A stretch of DNA of 64,000 nucleotides from Chondrilla cf. caribensis. Lineage: Eukaryota; Porifera; Demospongiae; Chondrillida; Chondrillidae. Shown piece by piece: positions 9,813 through 25,992 of the stretch. Within the stretch, counting starts at the first letter, position 1. Each line of letters begins with the position of its first letter. A model generated the notes under the pieces. The model saw only the letters and a list, made by a program, of their open reading frames with translations, searched no databases and was not told the DNA's origin. Both the position numbers and the translations under genes were made by a program. The stretch spans positions 2,332,900 to 2,396,899 of the forward strand of contig OZ026546.1 in the NCBI GenBank assembly GCA_964020155.1, read 5' to 3'.

Positions 9813-11822
9813 TTAGGCTAAGGAGATGGCGTTCCCTCTTTGTATGGCCACTGAGAGTCTCTGGAAGAGGTACTCTGTGGACCTGAACTCCCCAGTGGTT
9901 TGGAAGATTCGATGGCCCAGATCTTTGACGAATCTCAAGGTCTCCGGTCCCATGGCTCCTGTAGTCTCCGCAGCTACTGGTTGGAAGAAATAGCGGGACC
10001 CCAGAGAGCTGTACTTGGCCTGTTTTTCACATTCAGCTCTCTCTGCCACTTCCCCAGATCGTCCAGTGGCAGTGTCTATATAGGAGGTACTAAGGGGGTG
10101 TCTACAAGTAACATCCCACACTAAGGGCTTCCCTGTTTTCCATGGTATAAGGGTCGCTCCATCTGGGCGTTTGCCATCGTCCCTAGTCATTCCAGTAGGT
10201 TCCAGCCGTGATGGGATGTTGGCCGATGTCATGGCTCTATGTATGATGTTGTTTAATTCTGCATGGCGGTGGTGGCGTCCTCTACTGTGTCGGCAGCTAA
10301 GGCCATGTAATCCCCTTCGATTTACCTCTGTTCCACAGTTGCAACATTCATGGGGTTCACAGAGGTCTAGATCCAGTCTCAGGCCTACTGCAATGCAGAT
10401 CGTCTCATCCTCCAAGCACAAACCAAGGGAGGGGACAGGAAGTGCGTTGAGCCATGCCCCTGACTCTGGGTTGGTTGTGGACAGTAGACGAGCACGGGAG
10501 AGACTGTCAGATGCTTTCTTGAGGAGTGTTTCCATGCTGACAGCTATTCTTTGTGCATCCCATAATCTCTGTTGGTAGGAGAGTGGCGTAGGAGGTGGTG
10601 TAATTCCATGTCCTTCGCGCCAGAGGATCATGGCGGCCTCGATCTCAGGCCACGGCTGGCTGGCAATATTGATGTTGGTGTGGAGGATCAAAGAAACTAT
10701 GCCTGAACAGCCAGCTGCGGATGCCAAGAAGGCGGAAGGTGCAAGCTGTGCTGCTCTCCTAATTCCTAATCCTCCAGATCGTACCGGGAGGGAAGCCTGT
10801 AGCCACGCTGGACTGTCAGCATTCATGTTGTTGTTGGTGATGGTGTTTAGTAACAGGCTGTCGTAATCCTCTAAAAGGGTGGAAAGAAAACAAGGGCTAG
10901 TGCGAAGGAGGTATAGTAACTTAGGAATAGCCATTGCATTTTTGAGTAGAATTAAAGCATCTTGGCTGCGGAGGTACTTTAGTCTGTTTCCCATTACTTT
11001 AAGTTGTTCTATCTTCTCTGACATGGCCTGATCCTGGGATTCTATGTGTCCTAAGGAGGATCCAAGGAGTGTGGCTCCTTCTGGTGGTGTTAGTTGGATA
11101 TCAGATACTCTGGCCTTCCACATTGTGGAAGTGGCTGATGATTTGCAGATGACTTCTGATTTACTCTTGTTCAGGTGTAGCCCATTTTCCTCAGCTTGCT
11201 TTTCAATATCATGGAGGTCCTGGAGAACATCAGCAGATTGTCCACCCAAGGTTCCATCGTCCAAGTAGAAAAGGTGGAAGCTACAACTCAAATTGGTATA
11301 TAGTGCGTGGACGGTGAGACAGAACAACAGGGGCCCGAGGGGGTCTCCCTGCTGCACACCCTCAGCTGAGTCCAGCACGTTTCCCCCCCAGAACAGTGAG
11401 GTTGTTGAGCAATAGGCTGAGGCTACAAATGGCAGAATGATAGGAGCTAAATCTTCCACAGCTTTGAGCATCTTATCCCTTCGGATGCAGTTGAAGGCTT
11501 TTTTGAAATCAAGTTTGAGCATCACCTGGTCATCCACCATACCCTGGAGAAAGAGACGCGCTGCGTGGACGGCTGCCTCGGCCCCATTTTTTGTACCATA
11601 GCCAAGCTGATGAGGAGCTAAGATTGTACCCATATCCTCCATGACATGATGGCCAATGCATTTTGCAGCAAGTCGTCGAATGGTACAGCCCACAGCAATT
11701 GGTATCACCCCACCATCTTTTTTATTCAATGCTACCAAGGTGGCTCCGAAAAAAAAAGGGCGTATCAATTCTGGGACTCGACCTTCTAGAATGAGATTGA
11801 CCAGTGATGTAAGTGATGATAG
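9813..11822 (-). mobile_element. 5'-truncated non-LTR retrotransposon, RT plus nuclease-like C-terminus
   Basis: One open frame of about 651 codons from the Met at 11768 to TAA at 9813; similarity continues upstream in frame to about 11822. RT motifs are visible: DGG..P..VGCT, KLDFKKAFNCIRRD, GVQQGDPLGPLLF and the catalytic FYLDDGT. The C-terminus has a zinc knuckle (CCNCGTEVNRRGLHGLSC), then GKRPDG and LVWDVT. That order resembles the CCHC plus restriction-like endonuclease of R2-type elements. The conserved N-terminal part is missing, so this is a truncated insert, although the remaining frame is undamaged. It is a homologue of the element at 40437-42705, but clearly diverged from it. Confidence 0.75.
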
Positions 11823-12462
11823 TATAAATATATATAAAGTATAAATATATATATATATATATTATAAAATATATTTTCAGTACCACAGGAATAGTGGTGA
11901 TAATTTATTAGTGGACTTTTTGACAGAATGACCATAGATATCGAAGTGGGGGCTTCCGAGGGCATGTGCCCCCACTCAAAATATACATACAAATTATCCC
12001 AGATTGTAAGCAATCTCATAGGCATAACAGAATATCCCAGTATTTCATAACTCAACAGTTTGGTGGAGCTGTGGTTGCTGTTTTGTTCTACTAAATTGCT
12101 ATGCCCTGTTGATGGTGATACTTCATAGGATTTCAGGTGATCCTGCTGTGGGAAAATGCCCTGTGTGCTTGAAGGCTGAGAAAAGTCATCTGAAGAATCA
12201 CGTTCTCATCCGCATCAACGGGTGAAGAACGCCTGCTTGGTTCTTAAACAATGATGAGCAAAAAGGATTAATACCAGAGAACAGTTGTAGGCTCTGCATG
12301 TACTGAGATTTCGCATCAGGCACGAGGTTAAAATTTCACCGCAAACGGACATTTTTGCACTGACACCATTGAAGAAATCACAGGTGTGCACCAAAATGGC
12401 CAATTTCTGGTTTTTGGGTCTTGCGAAGCCGGCAAATACACATGCTCTATGGCACTCTACGA
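11823..12462. other. Spacer with short (AT)n and no clear gene
   Basis: An (AT) run lies at about 11838-11870. At 12136-12223 (+) an acceptor-like TTTCAG is followed by a short frame reading KCPVCLKAEKSHLKNH, a C2H2-like pattern ending at TGA. It is too short to call a gene. Confidence 0.35.
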
Positions 12463-12657
12463 TTAGATGGAGTCTACATGGCAAGGAATCTCCTGACAGT
12501 AGTACATGCATGGACTATTGATGCAGTTCATAATATTCCCATAGTTTGGTGATAATTTAGGACAGTAGGTGACTGTAGTGAATGTGACAGGAGTTTTAGG
12601 AGGTTGTTGCCGGGTAATATTATCACTAGTGCAGCTGCCACCAATTAATATGGACAT
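12463..12657 (-). pseudogene. Decayed FN3 exon of the receptor family
   Basis: The minus-strand frame contains ITRQQPPKTPVTFTTVTYCP, then SPNYGNIMNCI and NSPC, matching the FN3 exons of G3 and G5 (TW-Q-P...PVT..TVTYCPTSS.NCG...NC). The Trp codon of the TW-Q motif is replaced and the 3' half is lost. It sits where the sister copy (51176-51451) has an intact exon. Confidence 0.6.
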
Positions 12658-12724
12658 TTCTTGGACATGAAGAAATGGCTAACTATGAGAAACACAAGGT
12701 TATATGTAATGGTTGCATCCCTTC

Positions 12725-13298
12725 TGTGTGGGCTACAGCAGAGATACAGATACAATACATACAACATTGTCAGTATCTGTTGTAGCCCACCCGGGAGGGA
12801 TACAATCAATTTGCCATGATGCCAGTATTTAGTTTTGTGTCCATACAGCATTGCATGTTTCTATACTACAGTGAATTCTCATTAATCTACTAGTACAAGT
12901 AATTTTCAAAAAACATGGTGGCTTAACGGGCTTGGCAGATTAACTGGATATTGTCAGTTCTTTTACATTATATTGGTAGAGGGAAATTGTGGTAGATTGA
13001 AAGGTTTGACGGATAAAGTGGTGGTGGATTAATGAGAATTCACTGTACTCACTACTGCAGTTTTGATATTGTATTGTGTTATATGTACAAAAGGCATTGT
13101 TGTGATTGAAGTGTGAACAAGCATTGCTAGGTTATTGATTAACTGGTGAGGACATCAAACATGACCTGGGGAATATCAAAGAAAATGGGTTAACACGTGT
13201 ACGATGGCCTTTTTCTTGGATCCACCCATCTTCTACCACTGCACCATGATATACGTATACATGTACATATTAGCTCTCCACCCTCATGGTCTATAGCT
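12725..13298. repeat. Duplicated block A3, left half (copy at 51765-52323)
   Basis: It matches 51765-52323 in the same orientation and resumes at 18064 after the LTR element. It begins with a short foldback (TGGGCTACA ... TGTAGCCCA at 12727-12808), also present in the sister copy. Confidence 0.85.
12869..13045. mobile_element. TA-flanked MITE, 19-bp TIRs
   Basis: The inverted repeats CAGTGAATTCTCATTAATC match perfectly at both ends, flanked by TA on each side, as for Tc1/mariner-type elements. Its duplicated copy is 51908-52079, and a diverged relative lies at 19378-19588. Confidence 0.8.
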
Positions 13299-13567
13299 TG
13301 TGGCGGTGTGGTAATCTCCGCGAGAGATAGAGGCCACTTCCAACGATGTCACGAAAACAATGAACAAAAATTCAATTATCAGCAATTCACTCACTACCTA
13401 GTCTAAACTCTACCACGAGGCTACACGTGTGTGTTGTATGCGCATGCGTGTATGCGGTGTATGTTAGCACGTGACATACAGCGCGAGATACAAAAATCAC
13501 CCATGCATAAAATAAGTACAAGCACACATGATACATTAACACATACAGTTAATGTCTGTACGCCACA
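13299..13567 (-). repeat. 3' LTR of the gypsy element
   Basis: Direct repeat of 17795-18063 with TG...CA ends and 7-bp terminal inverted repeats. Confidence 0.95.
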
Positions 13568-13580
13568 GTACTCCCCCCCC
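13568..13580 (-). promoter_or_regulatory. Polypurine tract
   Basis: On the element strand it reads GGGGGGGGAGTAC, directly before the 3' LTR. This is the expected site and composition for plus-strand priming. Confidence 0.75.
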
Positions 13581-13606
13581 AGTGAGCGGCCAGTGAACGA
13601 AGACGG

Positions 13607-16600
13607 TTAGATGGTGTAGCGCTCTGGGAAATGTACACGTCGTCCAGAGCGGGTGGTGCGTACTGGCACTTGTGGAGTTGACGACGTGGTAGGGAGAGCT
13701 GTAGATGATGCGGGCGTAGCAATAGATGGAGCTGTAGCTGTGAATGACGGACTGTCGAGATGTGCGGGTTTCAGCCGATCAAGGGAGATGGTTTGTCGGT
13801 GACCATTGACCAAGACAGTGTAAAACTTGTCGGCGCTCGCGATGACCTCAAATGGTCCGTCATAGGGTGGCTGGAGCGACTTGCGAACTGCATCATGGCG
13901 AATAAAGACGTGCGTGCTAGTAGCTAAATCCTTACTGATATGTGGAGTACGAGATGTGTGATGTGATGCGGGGATAGGGCGAAGCTGTTGCATGGTGGAG
14001 CGTAGGCGAGATACATAAGTGTGTGGATCCTGTACCGGTTGTGCACTAACAGTAGAATCGAAAAACTCCCCCGGGAGGCGCAAAGTGGTGCCGTACACCA
14101 ACTCAGAAGTGGTGCAGTGGATGTCTTCCTTAAAACACGAACGAATGCCAAGGAGGACGAGAGGCAGGGCATCAAGCCACTGTGTCTGTGGCACAGCACT
14201 CAGGGCGGCTTTGAGCTGTCGGTGTAGTCGCTCAACGAGACCATTAGCAGCAGGATGATATGCTGTCGTTCGGATGCGATTGGAACCGAGCAGGCGCATG
14301 AGCTGAGTCCAGAGGTTTGACTCGAATTGCGCACCGCGATCAGTAGTGATAGTAGATGGTACTCCGAAACGTGCGATCCAACCGGAGATGAAAGCGCTAG
14401 CGACTGTAGATGCTGTAATATCGGGGAGTGGAAAAGCTTCAGGCCAACGAGTAAAACGGTCCACACATGTGAGAAGATATGAAAATCCCTTACATGGAGG
14501 TAGAGGTCCCACGAGATCAAGGTGAACATGATCGAAGCGTGCGTCTGGTGTTGCAAAAGTAGCGAGCGGCGTTACGGTATGCTGATGCACTTTCGTGCGC
14601 TGACACTGTAGACACGAGCGAGCCCATTTGCGTACATCGGCGTTAATTCCTGGCCACACATAGCGAGCAGTAACGAGGCGTTGCGTGGCGCGAACTCCGG
14701 GATGAGCAAGGGAATGTAGAGTGTCAAAAACAACACGTCGGAATGGCTCTGGCACGTACGGGCGCGGTGTGCCCGTGCTCATGTCGCACAGTAAGGTGCC
14801 ATCGGTGGTTGGAAGAGGCACAGGACGTAGGTCAAGCGACAACTTGGATGGCTGAGACAGTGTCGGGTCATCTTGTTGTGCACGAGCCATGGCAGCATAA
14901 TCGATGGATGGAGTTGAGCTCAATGGTGCACAGAGAACATCTACTTCCACTCGGGACAGTGCATCAGCGGCAGCGTTGGAAGATCCTTTGAGGAAACGGA
15001 TATCGGATGTAAACTGGCTGATGAAATCTAGATGACGGATCTGATGAGGCGAATGATGCTTGGACTGTGACGCGAGCGCAAACGTGAGTGGTTTGTGGTC
15101 CGTAACGATGAAGAATTGCCTTCCCTCGATGGAGTGCCGGAAGTGCTTGATCGCCAGGTAGACCGCCAGTAGTTCGCGATCGAACGTACTGTACCTGGTT
15201 TCGGCAGGTGACAGCTTCCGGGAGAAGTAGGCTAACGGGGACCAGACGGAGTTGATTTGCTGCTGTAGTACAGCACCGACGGCGATGTCTGATGCATCAG
15301 TGATGATGCAGGTGGGCGCGTCAGATTGCGGATGTACTAGTAGGGTGGCATTCGAGAGGGCTTCCTTGACCTGAGTAAAGGCTGCTTCAGCGTCAGGGGT
15401 CCAGACAAGGCACCGGTCACTCTTGGAGGATCCAGTCAGCAAGCTGTGAAGAGGTTGTAAAATACGCGCACATCCCGGGATAAAACGATGGTAGAAGTTG
15501 ACTAATCCGAGAAACTGGCGTAACTTCCTTTGAGATGTCGGTCGTGGGAAATGGCGTACTGCGTTAACCTTCTCCTCCAGAGGCCGGATACCGTGCTGGT
15601 CCACCTGGTGTCCGAGAAACTCTAGCGATTCTACACCCAGCACACACTTGTTGGGGTTGATTACGATACCATTTGCAGCTAGACGGCGACAGACCTCACG
15701 TAAATGTTCCAGGTGTTCTTCCTCTGTAGCACTAGCAACTAGGATGTCGTCGATATAGTCATAGGCAAAGGGAAGTCCATGAAGCACCTGGTCCATAAAA
15801 CGTTGGAAGGTCTGCGCTGCGTTGCGTAGGCCGAAGGGCATGCTGGTGAACTCGTAGAGGCCGAATGGGGTGGTGATGGCGGTCTTGGGGATGTCTGACG
15901 GTTCCACCGGTATCTGATGATACGCGCGCACTAGGTCGATCTTCGAGAAAACAGTAGCTCCGTGAAGCGAAGAAGCGAAATCCTGGACGTGTGGAATAGG
16001 ATAACGATCTGGCTCTGTAATGCGGTTGAGTGCGCGATAGTCACCACAAGGGCGCCAATCACCAGAGGACTTAGGAACCATGTGGAGCGGCGATGACCAG
16101 CAACTGGAAGATGGACGAATGATACCTAGATCCAACATGTGGTCGAACTCTTGTTTGGCAACACGTAGACGATCTGAATGCAGGCGGCGAGGGCGTGCGG
16201 AAACAGGTGGTCCGGTGGTACGGATGTGGTGAGTAACAGCATGCTGGGTTGGTTGATCGGTGGCGCGTGGACGAAGAAGTTCCGGGAACTCGGCGAGCAC
16301 AGCGGCGTATGGATCTTGAGAATCAAGGCACGGCAGAGTCGGACCATCAGACACAGTACGTGTGGAGATGCCGAGGACTTGCAGGTGCGTGAGGTTGTCT
16401 GTCAATCGCGATTGCCGGACATCAACGGATAGACCAAAGTGGTGAAGAAAATCAGCACCAAGAATGGCGTGTCGGACATCAGCGATAACGAAGATCCATC
16501 GAAAAGTGCGGCGTAGTCCCAGATCGAGTGTCAACGAGCGTGTCCCGTAAGTAGCGATGGAGGAGTGGTTGGCAGCCTGAAGAGAGTAGCCGGTGGGTTG

Positions 16601-16825
16601 ACGTGAGCTTGGTGGTCCTGAAGGAGGTAGTACACTTACCTCAGCTCCGGTGTCCACCAAAAACTTCTCACCGGACGTACGGTCTTTAATAAAAAATAGG
16701 CGACTACTACGGGTGGGGCCAGTGGCACTCGTCGCCACTAGCGACTGGCCTGGTCGTTTCCCGAATGCTGGCATGGAGGTCGGCACTTCCGGGCGTTGGA
16801 GCCAAAACGACGATGGTACCAGCAT
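13607..16825 (-). CDS. pol: Pol polyprotein: protease, RT, RNase H, integrase
   Basis: The open frame has 1072 codons; residue numbers are from the first Met at 16825. The aspartic protease has DTGA at ~58-61. RT has KIDL (Asp ~297) and YIDD (~357-360). RNase H begins near TDASD (~509-513). Integrase has a zinc module (His ~704 and ~708, Cys ~738 and ~741) and the catalytic triad Asp ~770, Asp ~829, Glu ~865. It overlaps gag by 88 nt in the -1 frame. Translation most likely enters through the slippery site at 16762-16756, so the first ~21 residues before GKRPGQ are probably not made separately. No internal stop or frameshift is present. Confidence 0.93.
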   Translation of the reverse strand: MLVPSSFWLQRPEVPTSMPAFGKRPGQSLVATSATGPTRSSRLFFIKDRTSGEKFLVDTGAEVSVLPPSGPPSSRQPTGYSLQAANHSSIATYGTRSLTLDLGLRRTFRWIFVIADVRHAILGADFLHHFGLSVDVRQSRLTDNLTHLQVLGISTRTVSDGPTLPCLDSQDPYAAVLAEFPELLRPRATDQPTQHAVTHHIRTTGPPVSARPRRLHSDRLRVAKQEFDHMLDLGIIRPSSSCWSSPLHMVPKSSGDWRPCGDYRALNRITEPDRYPIPHVQDFASSLHGATVFSKIDLVRAYHQIPVEPSDIPKTAITTPFGLYEFTSMPFGLRNAAQTFQRFMDQVLHGLPFAYDYIDDILVASATEEEHLEHLREVCRRLAANGIVINPNKCVLGVESLEFLGHQVDQHGIRPLEEKVNAVRHFPRPTSQRKLRQFLGLVNFYHRFIPGCARILQPLHSLLTGSSKSDRCLVWTPDAEAAFTQVKEALSNATLLVHPQSDAPTCIITDASDIAVGAVLQQQINSVWSPLAYFSRKLSPAETRYSTFDRELLAVYLAIKHFRHSIEGRQFFIVTDHKPLTFALASQSKHHSPHQIRHLDFISQFTSDIRFLKGSSNAAADALSRVEVDVLCAPLSSTPSIDYAAMARAQQDDPTLSQPSKLSLDLRPVPLPTTDGTLLCDMSTGTPRPYVPEPFRRVVFDTLHSLAHPGVRATQRLVTARYVWPGINADVRKWARSCLQCQRTKVHQHTVTPLATFATPDARFDHVHLDLVGPLPPCKGFSYLLTCVDRFTRWPEAFPLPDITASTVASAFISGWIARFGVPSTITTDRGAQFESNLWTQLMRLLGSNRIRTTAYHPAANGLVERLHRQLKAALSAVPQTQWLDALPLVLLGIRSCFKEDIHCTTSELVYGTTLRLPGEFFDSTVSAQPVQDPHTYVSRLRSTMQQLRPIPASHHTSRTPHISKDLATSTHVFIRHDAVRKSLQPPYDGPFEVIASADKFYTVLVNGHRQTISLDRLKPAHLDSPSFTATAPSIATPASSTALPTTSSTPQVPVRTTRSGRRVHFPERYTI
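16700..16762 (-). promoter_or_regulatory. -1 ribosomal frameshift signal, G GGA AAC plus stem-loop
   Basis: On the element strand the heptamer GGGAAAC occupies 16762-16756. In the gag frame it reads G GGA AAC, the canonical X XXY YYZ arrangement. Slipping back one base gives GGG AAA CGA, which is exactly the pol frame. Gag stops 18 nt later. A five-base spacer follows, then a GC-rich hairpin: GTCGC pairs with GCGAC around a TAGTG loop, nested within GGCCA pairing with TGGCC. This matches known retroviral and retrotransposon signals; activity is inferred. Confidence 0.85.
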
Positions 16826-17586
16826 AAACCAGCTGGGCTAGAGGAGCGAGACTGTTGACGAGATGGAGGTCGCGATGGTGATCGAGATGGACGAGACTGG
16901 CGACGACTATCAGATGGCTCCCGAGAATGGCCGAGGGTGGCGTCAAGTGCAGCTACGAGGCGTGTGAGGGTGGAGGTGAGTTGACGCATCTCGCTGACAT
17001 TTTCAGTAACGGGCGCAACTGTTGGTACATGTGACACTTCGAGGATCCTGTCCGCCAACTCAGCTAGCTGTTGTAAGGAGAGATCAGCAGACGAAGACGC
17101 GAGGACCATGCGGACTGATGGTGGCAGGCGTTGTAAGAACAGTTGCCTCACGAAGGCGCTGTCGGGCGCGGGGCCAGAGTCGCCCAACAGATGCTGCATG
17201 TGACGCAGTAACTGAGAGGGCTTGCGGTCACCTAGTTCCTCGGCGGTCAGGAGTTGTTGAAGGCGGCGCTGCTCGGATGCTTCCGTCCGTTGGATAAGGG
17301 CTTCTTTAAGCCGGTCGTATGGGCGATCCGCTGGAGGGTGTAAAATTACATCCCTAACTTCCGTGATGACGTCTGGGGCGAGTGCAGCTACCACGTGGTC
17401 GAACCGTGTGCGCTGTTGTACTACTCCCTTGGTGGAAAATTGGGCCTCGACTTGTGCAAACCACACAGCAGGATCGGAGGGCCAGAAGGGCGGGATCTTC
17501 AAGGCCACGGCGGAAACAACACCTTGTTCCTGGAGGGGTTGTGGGACAGGCTGGTCCTGCTGTTGGTTCTCGGGCTGTTCTGCCAT
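16738..17586 (-). CDS. gag: Gag-like structural protein with zinc knuckle
   Basis: 282 codons from ATG at 17586 ([11 protein letters not shown]) to TAG at 16738. A Gln/Pro-rich N-terminus leads into a capsid-like region ([17 protein letters not shown], then a [19 protein letters not shown] stretch) common in gypsy gags. An Arg/Ser-rich linker follows, and a C-terminal zinc-binding motif [15 protein letters not shown], the non-standard knuckle seen in many animal gypsy elements. It should package the element RNA. Continued translation into pol needs the -1 shift at 16762-16756. Confidence 0.9.
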   Translation of the reverse strand: MAEQPENQQQDQPVPQPLQEQGVVSAVALKIPPFWPSDPAVWFAQVEAQFSTKGVVQQRTRFDHVVAALAPDVITEVRDVILHPPADRPYDRLKEALIQRTEASEQRRLQQLLTAEELGDRKPSQLLRHMQHLLGDSGPAPDSAFVRQLFLQRLPPSVRMVLASSSADLSLQQLAELADRILEVSHVPTVAPVTENVSEMRQLTSTLTRLVAALDATLGHSREPSDSRRQSRPSRSPSRPPSRQQSRSSSPAGLCWYHRRFGSNARKCRPPCQHSGNDQASR

Positions 17587-17775
17587 CCCTCGATGATGAG
17601 GATCGATGTGCTAAACGGTAGACCGATAACTGGACGAAACAGGCGCTAAGAGGCAGAGGCAATAGATGTTAGACGATAGACAGTAAAAGAGACAATAAAC
17701 AATAACCGGCGCAGCCAACAGGCGATAGAGGCAATAGACGATAGGCGCGTAGTAGAGCTGAACGATACTATTCTT

Positions 17776-17793
17776 GGACGTCAGGGGTCACCA
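17776..17793 (-). promoter_or_regulatory. Primer-binding site
   Basis: One base after the 5' LTR the element strand reads TGGTGACCCCTGACGTCC. It starts with TGG, complementary to a tRNA CCA end. The tRNA species was not identified. Confidence 0.75.
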
Positions 17794-17794
17794 A

Positions 17795-18063
17795 TGTGGC
17801 GGTGTGGTAATCTCCGCGAGAGATAGAGGCCACTTCCAACGATGTCACGAAAACAATGAACAAAAATTCAATTATCAGCAATTCACTCACTACCTAGTCT
17901 AAACTCTACCACGAGGCTACACGTGTGTGTTGTATGCGCATGCGTGTATGCGGTGTATGTTAGCACGTGACATACAGCGCGAGATACAAAAATCACCCAT
18001 GCATAAAATAAGTACAAGCACACATGATACATTAACACATACAGTTAATGTCTGTACGCCACA
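17795..18063 (-). repeat. 5' LTR of the gypsy element
   Basis: Direct repeat of 13299-13567 with no visible differences. It should carry the element promoter, but no core promoter motif was resolved. Confidence 0.95.
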
Positions 18064-18780
18064 AGCTAACTGTTTATTTCTCATATCCTGACCTAGAGGG
18101 GGTATAGGAACACTGGTATCACATATTCTCAAACATACTACAGTAGTTATTTGCAGATATGACAGTAGAATATATAACCTCTGAATCGTTGGATTGCATT
18201 TTTTTATTCAAGTCTCCCATGGGGAGATTTTGATCATTTTGTAAAGGAGAACAGCCAATGGACATATAAAATGGAAAAAAAAACCCTGCATATCTGCTAA
18301 TAAACTTGATACTTTAATGTTTAGTGTACTAATAGGTCTTACTTGTGTATGGCAGGTGTACGCAAATTATTGTGTTACTATGGAGACAAAAATTAATACT
18401 AAAAGTGCCAAAAGACAATTATTTAATTGCAATTGGCTACATCTGGGTGTAAGTATGCATTTGAAAACACCAACTACAGTATATACCCAATATCACTGAC
18501 CTCATTACCGATTGATGATTTATTATTATTTAATATGTGGAATGATAGCAATAGGGGAGAGTACTCGATCATTATTAATTTGCTTCTAATTAAAGATTTA
18601 GTGTCCTTTTTAGCTCTTTTTTCTTTGTTATAATCCTCGTCTGCATTCATACAGCCAATGTACTTTTGATATCATTGGCAGGATACATATTTGTTGTACC
18701 CTGTCTTTGCTTGGTACATGGGGATATACTTGAGTGTATCTGCCATGTACCCAGCAAGGCAAATACACTTATATAACTTG
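18064..18780. repeat. Duplicated block A3, right half (copy at 52324-52935)
   Basis: It continues the block split by the LTR element. The joined sequence across 13298/18068 matches 52300-52400, including CTAACTGTTTATTTCTCATA. It contains a foldback (18695-18772) of the GGTACATGGGGATATAC family. Confidence 0.85.
18690..18775. repeat. Foldback element, GTACCCAGCAAAG family
   Basis: GCTTGGTACATGGGGATATAC is followed within ~25 bp by its near-complement ending CCATGTACCCAGCAAGGC. Relatives are at 34625-34772, 52850-52935 (block copy) and a half copy at 32152-32185. Confidence 0.65.
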
Positions 18781-19234
18781 TGTCCATGAGGTTATGTGGA
18801 AACAAAATCTAAGAATGGCAGAAAAAAAAAGGAAATTTCACCATACGTCGAGGCTGTATTTTGAACTTGTAACCTAACGTTTTGAGCACCCAAATCAATG
18901 AATGCTGCCCTAGACAAATAGCCACGTGCACACTCTCAACCAGCAGAAAAAAGTAGCCCTGGTGTCTATTTGAAAAAAAAAAAAACTATAAACAAGGCTT
19001 TTTATCTGTGCTTTGCATATATTATGAGACATTTTTTATGGTTATGGTTTCATGCATAATAATCAAACCATGATGTAAAATAATGTACAAACTTTCTTCA
19101 TCTTTTTGCTTTGTTTCTGTTGCCAGACAACTATCTGTCTGAATCAGTCAATTATTATTTGACAACCCCAGACTAGTTACGTGATTAAATGACTATGAAC
19201 TCAAATACTTATTACCTAACTAACTAATCTTGTG

Positions 19235-19273
<39 letters not shown>

Positions 19274-20127
19274 AGTATAGTAATTGCATGAGTAGTACAA
19301 ATATGTAAATTACAAGTATGCATAAGTACAGATGTAAGATTGTTGCATGCAACATTGTATGATTATTTGTACAGTTACAGTGAACTCTTGTTAATCTGCA
19401 CCACTTCATCCACCAAACCTTTCATCCACCACCACCATGCAATACCCCAATACAAATATAATAAAGTACTAATGAACAGATCAGAAGATGTCAGATTGTC
19501 TAGATATTAATATCTGGTTAACCTGACAAACTCGTTGAGTCCCATTAGTTTTAATCGCAAATTGTGGTGGATTAGTGGTGATTTACTGTATATCATTAGT
19601 TTCATGATTGTTGTGCTGTCCTAAACTTGAGAACTAACATGATTCCATTATGATAGTCATGTAGCTGTAATTTTGTATATTCACTATTCTAATGTGTATA
19701 CCAGACATTACATAATTTGGAATGTCGATATGTGATAGTGATGCGAATGACTGCTTTTCATTTGAATCTTAAGCCTATGAATTTTCCCGATGTCGTGTAC
19801 GGATGTAGATTGAGTTTAAATAGACGTATTTCTCTGCGTGGGTGGCTGGTTCACATAGCAGTGATACTCTGTGTGTACACACTGTATGTGAGAGAACTCA
19901 AGTTCGATACTGCGTCCGCGCTCATATTTTTTCCCTTGTTTTTTTTTCGAATTCGATATTCATCGTGCCACTGCCTATGATAGTAGTATCTTCAATACCT
20001 TCATGGCTTTTAATTAAACCTTTACTCGCGATCGACTAATTCAATACCAACTGAATAAGACCAGGTGAACAAGCTACATCAAGTTTAATGATTATTTGTT
20101 GTAAACATGTATATTTGAGTAATAGTG

Positions 20128-20198
<71 letters not shown>

Positions 20199-20280
20199 AA
20201 CTACAACCATCACTTTTGATGCCTCAACAAATGTCATGTAAAAACAATATAATAGATTATATACACGATGTCTTGTCCTC
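18781..20280. other. Spacer between block A3 and G3: microsatellites and a MITE
   Basis: It holds (TG)n at 19236-19270, the MITE relative at 19378-19588 and (CA)n at about 20132-20192. The degenerate sequence near 18850-18930 vaguely resembles a SINE head. No gene was recognised. Confidence 0.5.
19378..19588. mobile_element. Diverged copy of the TA-flanked MITE
   Basis: The ends CAGTGAACTCTTGTTAATC and (inverted) CAGTAAATCACCACTAATC are flanked by TA. They are related to the TIRs at 12869-13045. Confidence 0.6.
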
Positions 20281-24668
<4,388 letters not shown>

Positions 24669-25992
24669 TGAAGATCCCGTAGGTGTTCTGTTTAATTATG
24701 AATACTCAAACCATAGGCTCAAACTGTTATGGCTTAATCCAAGCTGATCAATTCTGGGCAGTGGACACAAGATTACTAAGAATGCGGAGCTATAAGCATA
24801 GTTTACGGAGTTGGGGCCTCTCCCTCTTTCAGTCTCACCATCCCATGGCCAGTTCAGTCAAAAGTTGCCACTAATGTTGTGGATATTTTTTAGTTTAGTC
24901 CTTTTTTCACCGTATGGTGTTCGAGGTGAGAGTGTTAGATTGTATATTTAGGATTTTCAACTTTTTCATCAGAAACCAGCGCAATATTCGCTAAAAAATC
25001 ATCAATTATTAATCTTATATAATACGTAGCTTATTCTATTATCGAGAAACAGATCAGAGGACGTTCCCTCCTCTCGTCTTCCCAACTAGTGGGGGAATGG
25101 GACCCCTTGCCACCACTGTCTATAGACGTATTGCTGCCCAAGAAGTGTGGTCAGCATTACAACAAACCCTGTACTGGTGGAGAGGCTGTGATCTGTCATC
25201 GTGCATCCATGATACACGATCATCCTGTAGACTGCATGGCACTCTGGGATCCGAAAACATATTGAAGTGACCTGTTTTGAGGGACGTCTTCCCCATCCCA
25301 TTGTTATGGTTATGTGTTGATGTAATGTATAAGTAGTTACTGTCCTTTTACTGTCATTATGAACCTTCAAAGTAGTATTAGGTTTTCCCATCATTTTTAT
25401 TGTTGTATACTTATGTAGATAAACCATGTCACCACAAAGTTCCATGATGTACCTGTTTTAACAAAATTAATGTTCTCATGGTGGCTGCTTTCAAAAGCTG
25501 TTGATGTGCATCTGTCAATATCCATGATTGGGTATTAATTGAGATCAATTAAGTTTTGTCTCCTGGCTCAGCAGTTATTACACGGTGTTTTACTTACTTA
25601 ACACTTATTTCAATATATATTACCCAAAATTATTATTAAAAAGTCCAAAAAGCTGATAGTCCACCTTATATTTGGTGAAATGTTGCTACTTGAACTTGGT
25701 GTTTTTATTTAGCTATTGATAATATTGAACAATGGATAGGTGTCTTCAATAATTTATTGAAATACATATCTATAAAAACTGTCAGTGAACTCGTATCGAT
25801 ACCCTAAGAGCAATGTTAAGAGTGTTCAGTGCAATTTACCCTTTTTAACCATGTCTATAGGTAATTTATGCCTCTGCACTGCCAGCGTAACGAGCCAAAC
25901 TATAGGCCATATTGTATAACTATATTTACTTGTTTAAATCTTGCGTATGATCGAGTTTTGGTATTTTTTTTAATGTTTGCAAAATTATTCAG
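24669..25992. other. Head-to-head interval between G3 and the G4 Ig exon
   Basis: It should hold the G3 promoter, and that of G4 if G4 starts here. I searched it for a phase-1 signal-peptide exon on the plus strand and found none convincing. Confidence 0.4.

Larger units (their letters stand above)
13299..18063 (-). mobile_element. Apparently intact gypsy-type LTR retrotransposon
   Basis: The 269-bp LTRs (13299-13567 and 17795-18063) show no difference by eye. Each begins TGTGGCG and ends CGCCACA. The 4-bp duplication AGCT flanks the element (13295-13298 and 18064-18067). A primer-binding site follows the 5' LTR, and a G-rich polypurine tract (13568-13580) precedes the 3' LTR. Gag and pol are both open, with the order protease, RT, RNase H, integrase typical of Ty3/gypsy. 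No env-like ORF is seen. Intact frames and matching LTRs indicate a recent insertion. The sister copy near 52323 shows the uninterrupted target. Confidence 0.95.

Noticed and set aside
10171..10578. A 135-codon plus-strand frame
   Set aside because: Antisense shadow of the LINE reverse transcriptase frame.
14019..17662. Many 60-135 codon frames on both strands inside the LTR element
   Set aside because: Shadows of gag and pol in a GC-richer region, with no independent motifs.
24683..25600. Possible G4 signal-peptide exon
   Set aside because: No ATG followed by a hydrophobic core ends in a phase-1 GT donor here. The candidates near 24683 and 25473 fail on phase or composition.
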